Assembly (NCBI GenBank): GCA_902520495.1
Contig: CABYNW010000003.1
Location: 1-64,000, forward strand
Source: an uncultured SAR86 cluster bacterium
GTDB lineage: Bacteria > Pseudomonadota > Gammaproteobacteria > Magnimaribacterales > D2472
Length of the DNA: 64,000 bases
Reading direction: 5' to 3'
Made by a program: the position numbers and the translations under genes. Under the pieces are notes generated by a model. That model searched no databases. It worked only from the letters and a program-made list of their open reading frames with translations, and was not told the origin of the DNA. Positions 46,911-55,705 of the stretch are shown here, piece after piece. The first letter of the stretch is position 1, and each line of letters opens with the position of its first letter.

Positions 46911-48562
46911 AGCCTATAGACTCCATAGCCTGGTGCACCCTCAATATTTCTTCCATTCACAAGCGATAAACAAATTCCTAATACTGTTCTAGTATCTCTA
47001 GGATCAATAATGCCATCATCACTTATTGCTCCAGTTGCTCTTAAAGCAAGGGATCCTTCCTCTTGCCATTTCTCTGCAAAAGCTACCATTTGAGCATCCT
47101 CTTTCTCATCAAATTTCTCTCCTTTTCTAGCAGCCCTTGCTCTTCTTACAATTGACATAACACCAGCAATTTGTTTTGGTCCCATGACTGCAATTTTCGC
47201 AGTTGGCCATAGGAAGGTAAATTTATTATCAAATGCTCTTCCTGACATCGCATATGTTCCAGCCCCGTAACTTGCTCCTAAGATTATTGTTATGTGAGGA
47301 ACTGTCGAATTTGATACTGAGTTTAAAAATTGAGCACCTTTTTTAATTTGACCATCTCTTTCATAATCCTTCCCAACTACAAAACCTGTTATATTCTGTA
47401 AGAAAATAATTGGAATATCTATTTGATTACAAAGTTGAACAAAATGAGCTCCTTTAGATGCAGTATCGGGAAATATAGGACCATTATTACCAATTATGCC
47501 AATTGTATAGCCATGAATAGAGGCAAAGCCACATACCATTGTTGGGCCGAATAAAGGTTTAAATTCTTCAAATCTAGAACCATCAGTTATTCTTCCAATG
47601 ACCTCTCTTACATCAAATGGCTTCTTAAGATCTGAATCAACTAAGCCCAATAAATCTTCTGAATCAAGAATTGGATTGTCTGGAGCTAGTTTTGGTTTTT
47701 TTCCTTCCTTTCTCCAATTTAAATGAGAAACGACTTCTCTCCCTATTCTCAGGGCATCCATCTCATCTTCAGCTAAATAGTCAGCTAGGCCAGAAACTTC
47801 TGCATGCATTTGACCGCCTCCCAAGCTTTCATCATCTGACTCTTCGCCAGTAGCCATTTTTACCAATGGTGGCCCACCCAAAAACACTTTTGACTGTTTT
47901 TTTATAAATATATTGTAATCTGACATGCCTGGTTGATAAGCTCCTCCGGCGGTAGATGATCCAAATACTAGAGATATTGTGGGTATTCTTAACTTAGATA
48001 ATTCAGTAACATCATAAAAAGTCCTTCCTGATTCAGCAAAATGTCCTGCTCCTAAGATTGAACCTCTTGCAGCATCTTTCCCCTTTCCTCCACCCATTCT
48101 AAGATCTCCGCCAGATGACTCCACAAATTGCACATATGGTATTTTGTTCACTCTTGCTATTTCCATGGCGCGTGTCCATTTTTTTGCAGAATAAGTGTGC
48201 ATTGCTCCAGCTAGAACTGTTGGATCGTTTCCAAAAATTACGCATTCTGTACCAGCAACAATACCAACACCTGCAACTGCTCCTCCTCCCACTGGATAAT
48301 CAGATCCATATGCGGCTAATGAACTTATTTCTAGAAAAGGTGAGTCAGGGTCTATAAAATTTGCAATCCTGCTTCTTATTGACATTTTACCTCTTGAGGC
48401 AAGTCTTTCATGATGATGCATTCCACCACCTAGTTCTGCAAAGTCGAGCAAGTCCTCTATCTCACTAAGTTTCTCAAGCATATCGTTTTTATTTTTTTGA
48501 TATTCTTTAGACTTCGTATTTATATTACTTTTAATTGTTTGCGCTATATTTCTTTGCTTCAT
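46907..48562 (-). CDS. Carboxyltransferase subunit of an acyl-CoA carboxylase (MCC/GCC type)
   Basis: A 551-residue beta subunit of the biotin-dependent carboxylase. It carries the two crotonase-like halves with FGSSTAGGAYQPGMSDYNIF, LGGPPLVKMATGEE and LGGGQMHAEVSG (acyl-CoA site) and ITGFVVGKDYERDGQIKKGA plus ASYGAGTYAMSGRAF (biotin site). The SSTAGGAYxPGxSDY form is, from memory, closer to AtuC than to LiuB, suggesting a longer branched substrate such as geranyl-CoA; this needs alignment. It is the first gene of the long minus-strand operon, with no Shine-Dalgarno sequence. Confidence 0.9.
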   Translation of the reverse strand: MKQRNIAQTIKSNINTKSKEYQKNKNDMLEKLSEIEDLLDFAELGGGMHHHERLASRGKMSIRSRIANFIDPDSPFLEISSLAAYGSDYPVGGGAVAGVGIVAGTECVIFGNDPTVLAGAMHTYSAKKWTRAMEIARVNKIPYVQFVESSGGDLRMGGGKGKDAARGSILGAGHFAESGRTFYDVTELSKLRIPTISLVFGSSTAGGAYQPGMSDYNIFIKKQSKVFLGGPPLVKMATGEESDDESLGGGQMHAEVSGLADYLAEDEMDALRIGREVVSHLNWRKEGKKPKLAPDNPILDSEDLLGLVDSDLKKPFDVREVIGRITDGSRFEEFKPLFGPTMVCGFASIHGYTIGIIGNNGPIFPDTASKGAHFVQLCNQIDIPIIFLQNITGFVVGKDYERDGQIKKGAQFLNSVSNSTVPHITIILGASYGAGTYAMSGRAFDNKFTFLWPTAKIAVMGPKQIAGVMSIVRRARAARKGEKFDEKEDAQMVAFAEKWQEEGSLALRATGAISDDGIIDPRDTRTVLGICLSLVNGRNIEGAPGYGVYRL

Positions 48563-48580
48563 AATAAAATTTATTTTTTA

Positions 48581-48608
48581 TGGTAATATTATACATCTAA
48601 TATTACCA
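48581..48608. promoter_or_regulatory. Perfect 28-bp inverted repeat: operator of the carboxylase operon
   Basis: TGGTAATATTA and TAATATTACCA are perfect 11-bp arms around TACATC. The site lies 19 bases upstream of the carboxyltransferase ATG. On the minus strand it covers a TATAAT (48593 to 48588), with a TTTATA -35-like box 17 bases further upstream (48616 to 48611). A bound repressor would block this promoter. TetR-family regulators typically bind such dyads. Confidence 0.72.
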
Positions 48609-48649
48609 ATTATAAAGATAATTAAAAATATAGAAAAATAATTTTTTTT

Positions 48650-50344
48650 CTAAGCCGTTTTCTGCTCCTTTAAGCCAAGTTCCTCAATACTAATTTCTCT
48701 CATCTTATATTTTTGAACTTTTCCAGTTACAGTCATTGGAAAATCATCTACAAATCTAATATATCTTGGCACTTTATAGTGAGCTATCTTGCCTTTACAA
48801 AATTCTTTTATATCTTCTTCAGAGGTATTTTTCCCTTCTTTTAAACTAATCCATGCAATTATTTCTTCGCCATATTTAGGATCAGGCACACCAGTTACTT
48901 GAACTGCTTCTATATCTTGATGAGTCATTAAATAGTCTTCTATTTCTACTGGATAAACATTTTCTCCTCCACGTACTATCATATCTTTAATACGTCCTAC
49001 AATATTTACATAGCCGTCCTCATCCATAACAGCACTATCTCCTGTATGCATCCAGCCATTTGAATCTATTGCATTGGCAGTACCTTCAGGATTTTCCCAA
49101 TAACCTAACATAACGGAATAGCCCCTTGTACATAATTCACCAGTTTCTCCAATAGGGCATGTTTTCCCAGATTCTGAATCAATAATTTTTACTTGTACAT
49201 GAGGATGAACACTCCCAACTGTGCTTACTCGTTTCTCCATTGGAGAATCAATTTTTGTTTGAAAACTTACAGGACTTGTTTCTGTCATTCCATATGCTAT
49301 TTCAACATCTTTCATATGCATTAATTCAACAACCTGTTTCATTGTTTCGATTGGACAGGGTGAGCCAGCCATCAGACCAGTTCTCAAAGTTTTCAGGTTA
49401 TATTCTTCAAAATTAGGCAATGCAAGTTCTGCAATGAACATTGTTGGGACACCATATAAAGCAGAAGCCTGTTCATCCTGAACTGCTTTTAATGCAGCAT
49501 CAGGTTCAAAGCCTTCACTAGGATAAATTGCACAAGCACCATGAGTAAGACATGCAAGATTAGCTAAGACCATTCCAAAACAATGATAAAGAGGTACGGG
49601 AACTACAAGCCTATCCTTTTCTGTAAAATTCATAGTTACTCCAGTAAAGTAACCATTATTAAGAATATTATGATGACTTAAAGTTGCTCCTTTTGGAAAT
49701 CCGGTTGTTCCACTTGTATATTGAATGTTAATTGCATCATCTATATCTTGATTATCTGTTCGGTCTTGTAATTTTTTATCATTAATTTCTTTCCCTAAAG
49801 TTATAAAATCTTTCCAATTATAAATACCCTTTATCTTAGATGAGGTCATTGAGATAATTGTTGTTAAATTCTTAAATTTACTTGATTGAATTTGACCTTG
49901 TATGGCATCTTTTATTTCAGGCATAATTTCACAAATCATTGATTCATAATCTGAAGTTTTAAATTGATTTTGGAAAACTAGACCTTTGCAGCCTGATTGA
50001 CCCAAAACATATTCTAATTCATGAGAGCGATATGCAGGGTTTATAGTGACTAAAATAACACCTGCCTTAGCTGCTGCATATTGTGTCAATAACCACTCTG
50101 CATTATTAGAAGACCAAATTCCGATTCGATCACCTTTTTTCAGACCAGCGCTTATTAAAGCTTTTGCCAATTCATTAACTTTTATAGCTAATTCAGCATA
50201 TGTAAATCTAATATTTTGATGAACAGAAATCAGCGCCTCTCTATCAGAGAACTTATTAGAAATATTATTAAATACTTGACCTATAGTATTTCCCAGTAAG
50301 GGCCTGTCAGATGCACCACTTGCATAACTTAATTTATTAGACAT
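48650..50344 (-). CDS. AMP-forming acyl-CoA synthetase
   Basis: A 564-residue ligase activating a carboxylic acid to its CoA thioester. The ATP loop is [13 protein letters not shown], then [29 protein letters not shown] and, in the lid, [14 protein letters not shown] with the catalytic Lys. The type (ACSF2/AtuH-like) often handles medium or branched acids. It overlaps the MFS transporter by 8 bases and ends the operon that begins with the oxocamphor-hydrolase-like gene, so it probably activates the acid made by ring or ester cleavage (inference). Confidence 0.9.
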   Translation of the reverse strand: MSNKLSYASGASDRPLLGNTIGQVFNNISNKFSDREALISVHQNIRFTYAELAIKVNELAKALISAGLKKGDRIGIWSSNNAEWLLTQYAAAKAGVILVTINPAYRSHELEYVLGQSGCKGLVFQNQFKTSDYESMICEIMPEIKDAIQGQIQSSKFKNLTTIISMTSSKIKGIYNWKDFITLGKEINDKKLQDRTDNQDIDDAINIQYTSGTTGFPKGATLSHHNILNNGYFTGVTMNFTEKDRLVVPVPLYHCFGMVLANLACLTHGACAIYPSEGFEPDAALKAVQDEQASALYGVPTMFIAELALPNFEEYNLKTLRTGLMAGSPCPIETMKQVVELMHMKDVEIAYGMTETSPVSFQTKIDSPMEKRVSTVGSVHPHVQVKIIDSESGKTCPIGETGELCTRGYSVMLGYWENPEGTANAIDSNGWMHTGDSAVMDEDGYVNIVGRIKDMIVRGGENVYPVEIEDYLMTHQDIEAVQVTGVPDPKYGEEIIAWISLKEGKNTSEEDIKEFCKGKIAHYKVPRYIRFVDDFPMTVTGKVQKYKMREISIEELGLKEQKTA

Positions 50345-51638
50345 TCTTCATTTCTCCAAAATAATTTATTCCCTTTAGCATAAAGAAGATTCCGATGGGA
50401 CCAATTAAAACAGATACTAAGGCTAAAGATTTAGCTATAGCAGTAGGATCTTGAAATATAAAATCTGTACTAGATGCTACTAAAAAAGGACCTAAAACCA
50501 ATCCAAAAACACTAGTTACAACTACATAAATACCAGTTATAACTCCTCTTATTCTGTTTGGAGAGACTATTACCATGGCGCTTGATGTTCCTGCTAATGG
50601 TAGAGTTACAAAAAAACTAGCAAGCGTCACAAATATTAAAGCAATATTAACATTTGGTTGAAAAGGTAACATAATCAAACTTAAAGATGCCATTGAAATA
50701 CCAAAAATTGCTAACTTAAAATGTGGCGCTCTAATTTTATTATTAGACATTAACCTTAATACAATAGGGCCTGACAAAACCCCTGCAGAGCCAGCCAACA
50801 TTGCTATTAATCCATATACCCGTCCTGATTGAATTAAATCCCATTCATACACTCTAAGCAACATAGTAGGGACCCATGATTGAAGTCCATAAAGCAGAAT
50901 TATTAAACATGAATTTCCTATAATAATTGCACCATAGACTTGCCAATTTTTTTGAATAAATTCAGCAATCTTTTTAAATGAGGGAACTTCTTTTGAATCT
51001 ATCTCTGGAATTTTACGCTTTGGCTCTTTAATTGTTAAAAATAAACAAACTACAAGAATTCCTGGTAAACCAACTGCAATAAATGTTAGTTGCCATGGAG
51101 CAACCTCTCCAATTAAAGGCAGAACTAAATTACTATCCATTTGAGAAGTCCAATCAAGCACTTGAGCTCCAAATATCATCGCAATTCCGGCTCCTAGGTA
51201 TGGACCTAAAAGATAAATACTCATAGGATATGCAATTTTATCTGAATCAAAATAATCACCTAAAATAGAAATTGAACCTGGATGTACGGTTGACTCACCT
51301 GCGCCAATACCCATTCTGGCAATAAACATACTGACATAATTCTTAGAAAATCCACATGCTATTGTTGCTACACTCCATACCAATAGACCAACAATCATTA
51401 CAGTAATCCTATGAGACTTATCTACTAGCCTTCCTATTGGAATACATAATCCTACATAAGTTAAAACAAAAGCTAATCCTTGCAATGCACTTATTTGGGT
51501 ATCTGTGATATTTAAATCATTTTGTATTGGAACAACTAATAAATTTAAAACTTGACGATCAATAAAAGAAAATGTGAAACCAATTAATAAAATAAAGGCT
51601 ACATACCAGCCGTAAATATTATATGTTTTGCTATGCAT
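50337..51638 (-). CDS. MFS transporter
   Basis: A 433-residue inner-membrane protein with 12 predicted helices. The N-half motif A-like [21 protein letters not shown] and [17 protein letters not shown] (about 110-126) belong to the MFS; the GAGES segment is common in Spinster-like and organic-acid carriers. It is probably the cytoplasmic-membrane importer matching the outer-membrane receptor at 53277, by gene context. It starts 11 bases after the upstream crotonase-like gene. Confidence 0.88.
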   Translation of the reverse strand: MHSKTYNIYGWYVAFILLIGFTFSFIDRQVLNLLVVPIQNDLNITDTQISALQGLAFVLTYVGLCIPIGRLVDKSHRITVMIVGLLVWSVATIACGFSKNYVSMFIARMGIGAGESTVHPGSISILGDYFDSDKIAYPMSIYLLGPYLGAGIAMIFGAQVLDWTSQMDSNLVLPLIGEVAPWQLTFIAVGLPGILVVCLFLTIKEPKRKIPEIDSKEVPSFKKIAEFIQKNWQVYGAIIIGNSCLIILLYGLQSWVPTMLLRVYEWDLIQSGRVYGLIAMLAGSAGVLSGPIVLRLMSNNKIRAPHFKLAIFGISMASLSLIMLPFQPNVNIALIFVTLASFFVTLPLAGTSSAMVIVSPNRIRGVITGIYVVVTSVFGLVLGPFLVASSTDFIFQDPTAIAKSLALVSVLIGPIGIFFMLKGINYFGEMKNV

Positions 51639-51649
51639 ATATAGACTGA

Positions 51650-52498
51650 TTATTTTTTAAGATCATCAAAAATCTCTGGAAGCTCTTGATCACCATGCCC
51701 ATGATTTTTTATATCACTTGTCATCATGGCATACATTTCACTTGTTACATGATGAGAAAAATCATCAGTAAAAATTCGTTTCCAGTATCTTCTGGCTACT
51801 GCTGCTGTTACTCTTCGAGTAACACGATCCACTTTCATCATATCGCCTGCAAGTTCCCATGCTCTATCAAGAAGTTTGTCTTTCGAATGTACTTCATTAA
51901 CAACACCCCATTCTAAAGCCTGCTTTGCATCAAATGATTCTGCAGTATACATAAACCAGTTAGCTCTTTTTAATCCAAGTAACTTTTGAAAAACTAAAAA
52001 TTGCCCATCTCCTGGTACCAACCCAACTTTAAGATGACCTTCAAAAAATTTTGTGGTGTCTGCACATAGGGTAATATCACATAAAAGTGGGAATTCAGTA
52101 TGAAATCCAGGACCATTTATAACTGAAATAATTGGAACGTCAATATTCCATAACAAGTTTTCACATAATTTATGAGCATCTAGATATTCCCAGTCATAGT
52201 TTTCTTTTCTAAATGTTTTATTATTTTTTTCTATCTCAGCCCAACTTTCTTTATCAAATTCTCTTAACCAGAAATCTCCTGTTCCGGTAAGAATTATCAC
52301 TTCATTTTTTCTATCTGCGCCTATGATAGGAAATATTTGAGGAAGAGCTCTATGTAATTCTTTACTCCATTTAGCTTCTTTGCCATCTGTATGCATTCTT
52401 ATTTCTAAAATACCTTTTTCACGCTTAAACGCAAAAAAGTCTTTAAAAAGTTCTTGATATTCCTCCAATTGCATATCGTTAACTGTATTTAAAGGCAT
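51650..52498 (-). CDS. Crotonase-fold protein resembling 6-oxocamphor hydrolase
   Basis: A 282-residue crotonase. Segments FAFKREKGILEIRMHTDGKE, NEVIILTGTGDFW, VPIISVINGPG, LKVGLVPGDGQ and the run ALEWGVVNEVHSKDKLLDRA closely follow the layout I recall for 6-oxocamphor hydrolase, which opens a bicyclic beta-diketone by retro-Claisen cleavage without CoA. The GLVPGDG Asp and the preceding EGH His sit where its catalytic Asp and His lie. A plain enoyl-CoA hydratase is the alternative. Strong GGAG ribosome site; first gene of its operon, under a TGAGA-N4-TCTCA operator. Confidence 0.75.
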   Translation of the reverse strand: MPLNTVNDMQLEEYQELFKDFFAFKREKGILEIRMHTDGKEAKWSKELHRALPQIFPIIGADRKNEVIILTGTGDFWLREFDKESWAEIEKNNKTFRKENYDWEYLDAHKLCENLLWNIDVPIISVINGPGFHTEFPLLCDITLCADTTKFFEGHLKVGLVPGDGQFLVFQKLLGLKRANWFMYTAESFDAKQALEWGVVNEVHSKDKLLDRAWELAGDMMKVDRVTRRVTAAVARRYWKRIFTDDFSHHVTSEMYAMMTSDIKNHGHGDQELPEIFDDLKK

Positions 52499-52525
52499 GT
52501 TATATCTCCAAAAAATTTTTATAAA

Positions 52526-52554
52526 CTGAGAACGGTCTCAAATCATACTATAAT
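52526..52554 (+). promoter_or_regulatory. Promoter of the TetR gene overlapped by its operator
   Basis: CTGAGA (52526-52531, four of six -35 matches) and TATAAT (52549-52554) are separated by 17 bases. The palindrome TGAGA-ACGG-TCTCA at 52527-52540 covers the -35 box. It lies between the divergent TetR gene and the crotonase-MFS-ligase operon, so one site could govern both. Confidence 0.62.
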
Positions 52555-52597
52555 TTCTAATTTTAAAAAACAATAATTAAAGATAATATATCCAAAT

Positions 52598-53212
52598 ATG
52601 AATAAAAACTCAGTCAAAATTGCAGTTAAAGATAAAACTAGAGAAGATATTATTAATTCTGCAATAAAGGTTATAGCAAAATCTGGAAGAGATGCTGCTT
52701 CAATTCTTGAGATTACAAAAGTTGCAAAGGTGGCTAATGGAACTTTTTATTATCATTTTAAGAATAAAGAAGAATTGCTAGATACGATAGGTGAAAAAAT
52801 TCTTATCGAAATAGTTGACTCATATGAAATAGATTGGTCTTCAGCAAAAGACAATCCAGCAGTATTGTTTGCTCATGCAACAAAAGTGAACTTAATTAAG
52901 TGCTCTCAAGACCCCTTATTATTAAAGGTAATAATTGATGCATTTCATATACGTGGTAAAGTTCCTGTGATTTTAAGGGGTTATAACAAGAGCTTGATTG
53001 CGCATATAGAATTTGGGATATCAAAGAAAAAATATGATATAAAAATTGATGATAACTTGCTTGCAAATATGCAATCAATCAATCGAAATGCTTTGATAAT
53101 GATATCTCAAGGAAAAAATATTGATAAAACAATACAGCAGGCTATCGAGGCTAAATTAAGAATATTAGGAATTTCATCTAAAGAGGCAAGAAAAATTTCT
53201 ATTGACTCATAA
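52598..53212 (+). CDS. TetR-family regulator of the crotonase/MFS/receptor module
   Basis: A 204-residue regulator. The helix-turn-helix spans about residues 37-57 (SILEITKVAKVANGTFYYHF), as in the TetR family, and the C-terminal ligand-binding domain is divergent. It is transcribed divergently from the catabolic operon at 52498, the usual TetR arrangement. The palindrome TGAGA-N4-TCTCA recurs here and in the 55.6-kb promoter region, pointing to a small regulon controlled by this protein. Its effector is unknown, perhaps the imported substrate or its CoA ester. Confidence 0.88.
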   Translation: MNKNSVKIAVKDKTREDIINSAIKVIAKSGRDAASILEITKVAKVANGTFYYHFKNKEELLDTIGEKILIEIVDSYEIDWSSAKDNPAVLFAHATKVNLIKCSQDPLLLKVIIDAFHIRGKVPVILRGYNKSLIAHIEFGISKKKYDIKIDDNLLANMQSINRNALIMISQGKNIDKTIQQAIEAKLRILGISSKEARKISIDS

Positions 53213-53214
53213 AA

Positions 53215-53239
53215 AAGGGCTATCATAAATATAGCCCTT
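53215..53239 (-). terminator. Intrinsic terminator for the TonB receptor, possibly bidirectional
   Basis: AAGGGCTAT (53215-53223) pairs with ATAGCCCTT (53231-53239) around a seven-base loop. On the minus strand the stem is followed by a T run (the A run at 53211-53216), the expected form for the TonB receptor ending at 53277. It also follows the TetR stop directly. Confidence 0.8.
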
Positions 53240-53276
53240 ATCATTTATAAACTTTGCAGTCTAGGGGATACGCAGT

Positions 53277-55562
53277 TTAAAAATCTTTACTAAATTGAAC
53301 AGCAATACTTCTGGTTCTATCAAGAATAGAGAATTGTCCAGTCTGATTTGTATAGTTTGTTTGCTGATTCCAATTACTTGTGTATTCGTCTGTTAAGTTT
53401 TTACCTAAGATAGAAATCTTCCAATCATCTTTAGAGAATTCAACACGAGCGTCAATTTTACTAAAACCATCCTCTTTACTATTTGGATCATAATCAGTGT
53501 TATGCCAGACATCATCTGTCCAGTAAATTGAAATGGATGATTTCCTCATCATTCCATTTGACATTTCGTTCTCAGATGTCAATGAAAATAGACCACTATT
53601 ATCAGCTGCATATAACAAAGGAAGGCCTGTATAATCACAGCTTGATGTTCCTGCAACTGGAGTTACACCAACAGCACAGGTACCACCAGTATAATCATCA
53701 TAAGTTGCGTCTAATTTTGTAAAAGATAGATCTGCAATAACTGAATCAGATAGAAGATAGCTAAGCTCTACTTCAAAACCTTTATTTGTGCTAGGTACAT
53801 TTGAGATTGTATTATATGGAGCTCCTCCATCTGGGGGATATATATATGAACTTAACTGATTGCCATCATATTTTGAATTAAAATAATTCATACTAGCTTT
53901 CATTTTTTCATTACTTGTTTTATATCCGATTTCATATGCATCTACTCCTTCAGATTCATAAGCACCATTATTTGCTAGAGCAGTTCCTAGTGCTTCATAA
54001 CCTCCGGCTTTAAAACCATCAGAGTAAGTAGCATAAAACATAGAATTCTCATCTTTAAAATATTGCAGCATTAATGATGGAGTTGTTGCACTTTCTGAGT
54101 ATGAATTTGCTTGAAGTGTTCCATCAGCAATTGATCCCTTATGAGTAAATTTAATATTAAAATCATCAAATGTATAACCAGTTCCATTTATACCCAATGT
54201 TGTAGTTGTTCTAATATAATCTTTTTCTACATCAGTGTGCCTCACACCTGCTGTAAGATGAAGTTTTTCTGATATGTAAAATGTTCTAGTTGCAAAAATC
54301 GACATTGTTGTGTCATCAATTTCCATTGGTCTTATTAAGGCTAGGTTTGCTGTACCAATTCCAAGGGAAGCACCCCATTCAGCAACGTAGTACCTTCCAA
54401 TATTCATAGTATTTGCTGTTTCAGTATTTTGATAGTAAAAACCTATCATCCATTGACCGTTATCAGTCGCCTCACTTGTTAATCTTAGTTCTTGTGAAAA
54501 CTGTTCTGATGTTTCGTCATGAAGCCAATGAAAGAAATCTCTAGAACTGTAATCAGATTCACCTGGTATTTCAGCATCAATTTTCTGATTTGAAGTAATT
54601 GATGTTAATTCACCCATTCCTATTGTTTTCTTAATTTCAAGTACAATAGAGTCTGAATCTAAGTGACCAAACGCGCCCTCTGAGCCACTATATCTATCAT
54701 CAAACAAACCTTCAAAATCAGGAGCACCTAAACCAAGTTTACATGTGCTAATTATGAAAGTGATATCAGCACCACTTCCATCTGCCAGACAATTAGTTTG
54801 CTGCCAACCCATTCCAGAGGAAGTATCCAATCTCCCAAGGTCAATTTTAAGCTTGGCCTCCATATCATCACTTGAATCCCAAACCAAAGTTGTTCTCATA
54901 TTAAAACCATCTTTATTAGGATAGTTATCTCCAGCAGGATTTGTGTTCTTTAACCATCCATCCATTTCATGATATTGAAATGCAAATCTTGCTTTTAAGC
55001 CATCAGAAACTCTTCCACTTCTAATTGCAGCAATAGTTTTTTCACCATGACTTCCAAAAGTAGCTGAAATACTAGACTCACTTTCATCTGTTGGAACTTT
55101 GGTTATAAAACTTAAAGCTCCACCAATAGCATTATTTCCAAAATAAGTTGTTTGTGGACCTTTTAATATTTCAACTCTCTCCATATCAAGTAAAACACCA
55201 GCAGTAGTCCAAGATCTTCCTTGATAGACACCATCTACAAATTGACCAACTGACTGGTCAAATGACTGATTTGGTCCAGCCCCAACACCACGCATATAGA
55301 CTTTGTTACTAAAAGTGCCTTTACTAATATTTATTCCAGGTGTTCTATCTGAAATATCAAACATCGTCATGATATTATTTTCAGCCATGATTTCACCTGT
55401 AAGAATATCAATTGAGATAGGTGTATCTAGTTCACTTTGTTCTTTTAAAGTTGCAGTAACCACAACTTCTTCAATAGATTGTTGAGCATTTATAGTTGTA
55501 AAACTAAACATTAACGCTAAAGACATTAATCCATTAAAGAAATAGCTTTTATTTATCTTCAT
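53277..55562 (-). CDS. TonB-dependent outer-membrane receptor of the catabolic module
   Basis: A 761-residue outer-membrane transporter with signal peptide (about 1-27, ending INA), TonB box-like IEEVVVTATLKEQ, a plug with VYMRGVGAGPNQSFDQSVGQ, ILKGPQTTYFGNNAIGGALS and a barrel ending in Phe (VQFSKDF). The start is ATG 55562 behind GGGGGG; an upstream TTG at 55574 is in frame but less likely. It is divergent from the esterase, and the TGAGA-N4-TCTCA operators lie in the shared promoter region. Substrate probably the compound degraded by the neighbouring enzymes. Confidence 0.92.
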   Translation of the reverse strand: MKINKSYFFNGLMSLALMFSFTTINAQQSIEEVVVTATLKEQSELDTPISIDILTGEIMAENNIMTMFDISDRTPGINISKGTFSNKVYMRGVGAGPNQSFDQSVGQFVDGVYQGRSWTTAGVLLDMERVEILKGPQTTYFGNNAIGGALSFITKVPTDESESSISATFGSHGEKTIAAIRSGRVSDGLKARFAFQYHEMDGWLKNTNPAGDNYPNKDGFNMRTTLVWDSSDDMEAKLKIDLGRLDTSSGMGWQQTNCLADGSGADITFIISTCKLGLGAPDFEGLFDDRYSGSEGAFGHLDSDSIVLEIKKTIGMGELTSITSNQKIDAEIPGESDYSSRDFFHWLHDETSEQFSQELRLTSEATDNGQWMIGFYYQNTETANTMNIGRYYVAEWGASLGIGTANLALIRPMEIDDTTMSIFATRTFYISEKLHLTAGVRHTDVEKDYIRTTTTLGINGTGYTFDDFNIKFTHKGSIADGTLQANSYSESATTPSLMLQYFKDENSMFYATYSDGFKAGGYEALGTALANNGAYESEGVDAYEIGYKTSNEKMKASMNYFNSKYDGNQLSSYIYPPDGGAPYNTISNVPSTNKGFEVELSYLLSDSVIADLSFTKLDATYDDYTGGTCAVGVTPVAGTSSCDYTGLPLLYAADNSGLFSLTSENEMSNGMMRKSSISIYWTDDVWHNTDYDPNSKEDGFSKIDARVEFSKDDWKISILGKNLTDEYTSNWNQQTNYTNQTGQFSILDRTRSIAVQFSKDF

Positions 55563-55616
55563 TTTTCCCCCCAAGAGAAATTTTTTATAATAATATATTT
55601 TTAATATTATTCTGAT

Positions 55617-55630
55617 TGAGACATAGCTTA
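55617..55630. promoter_or_regulatory. Degenerate third copy of the TGAGA operator
   Basis: TGAGACATA is repeated exactly 18 bases upstream of the perfect site, but the right arm is GCTTA instead of TCTCA. It may be a weak secondary operator facing the TonB-receptor promoter. Confidence 0.35.
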
Positions 55631-55634
55631 ACTC

Positions 55635-55664
55635 TGAGACATATCTCAGTTTTAAAGGTATACT
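55635..55664 (+). promoter_or_regulatory. Promoter and operator of the esterase gene
   Basis: The palindrome TGAGA-CATA-TCTCA (55635-55648, extended to six-base arms by flanking C and G) overlaps GAGACA (55636-55641), a four-of-six -35 box. TATACT (55659-55664) follows after 17 bases. The layout, operator over the -35 box, is the same as at 52526-52554. Confidence 0.62.
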
Positions 55665-55691
55665 TTCATGAACTTTATGTCAACAAAAAAC

Positions 55692-55705
55692 TGAGAAATG
55701 TCTCA
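55692..55705. promoter_or_regulatory. Operator copy straddling the esterase start codon
   Basis: TGAGA-AATG-TCTCA has perfect five-base arms and contains the ATG of the esterase (55698-55700). Its centre is 57 bases from that of the site at 55635-55648, which would allow two dimers, or one looped complex, to act together. Confidence 0.58.

Noticed and set aside
46907-48562. Firm naming of the carboxylase as geranyl-CoA carboxylase
   Set aside because: The motif resemblance to AtuC is from memory and methylcrotonyl-CoA carboxylase is equally possible without alignment, so only the class is given.
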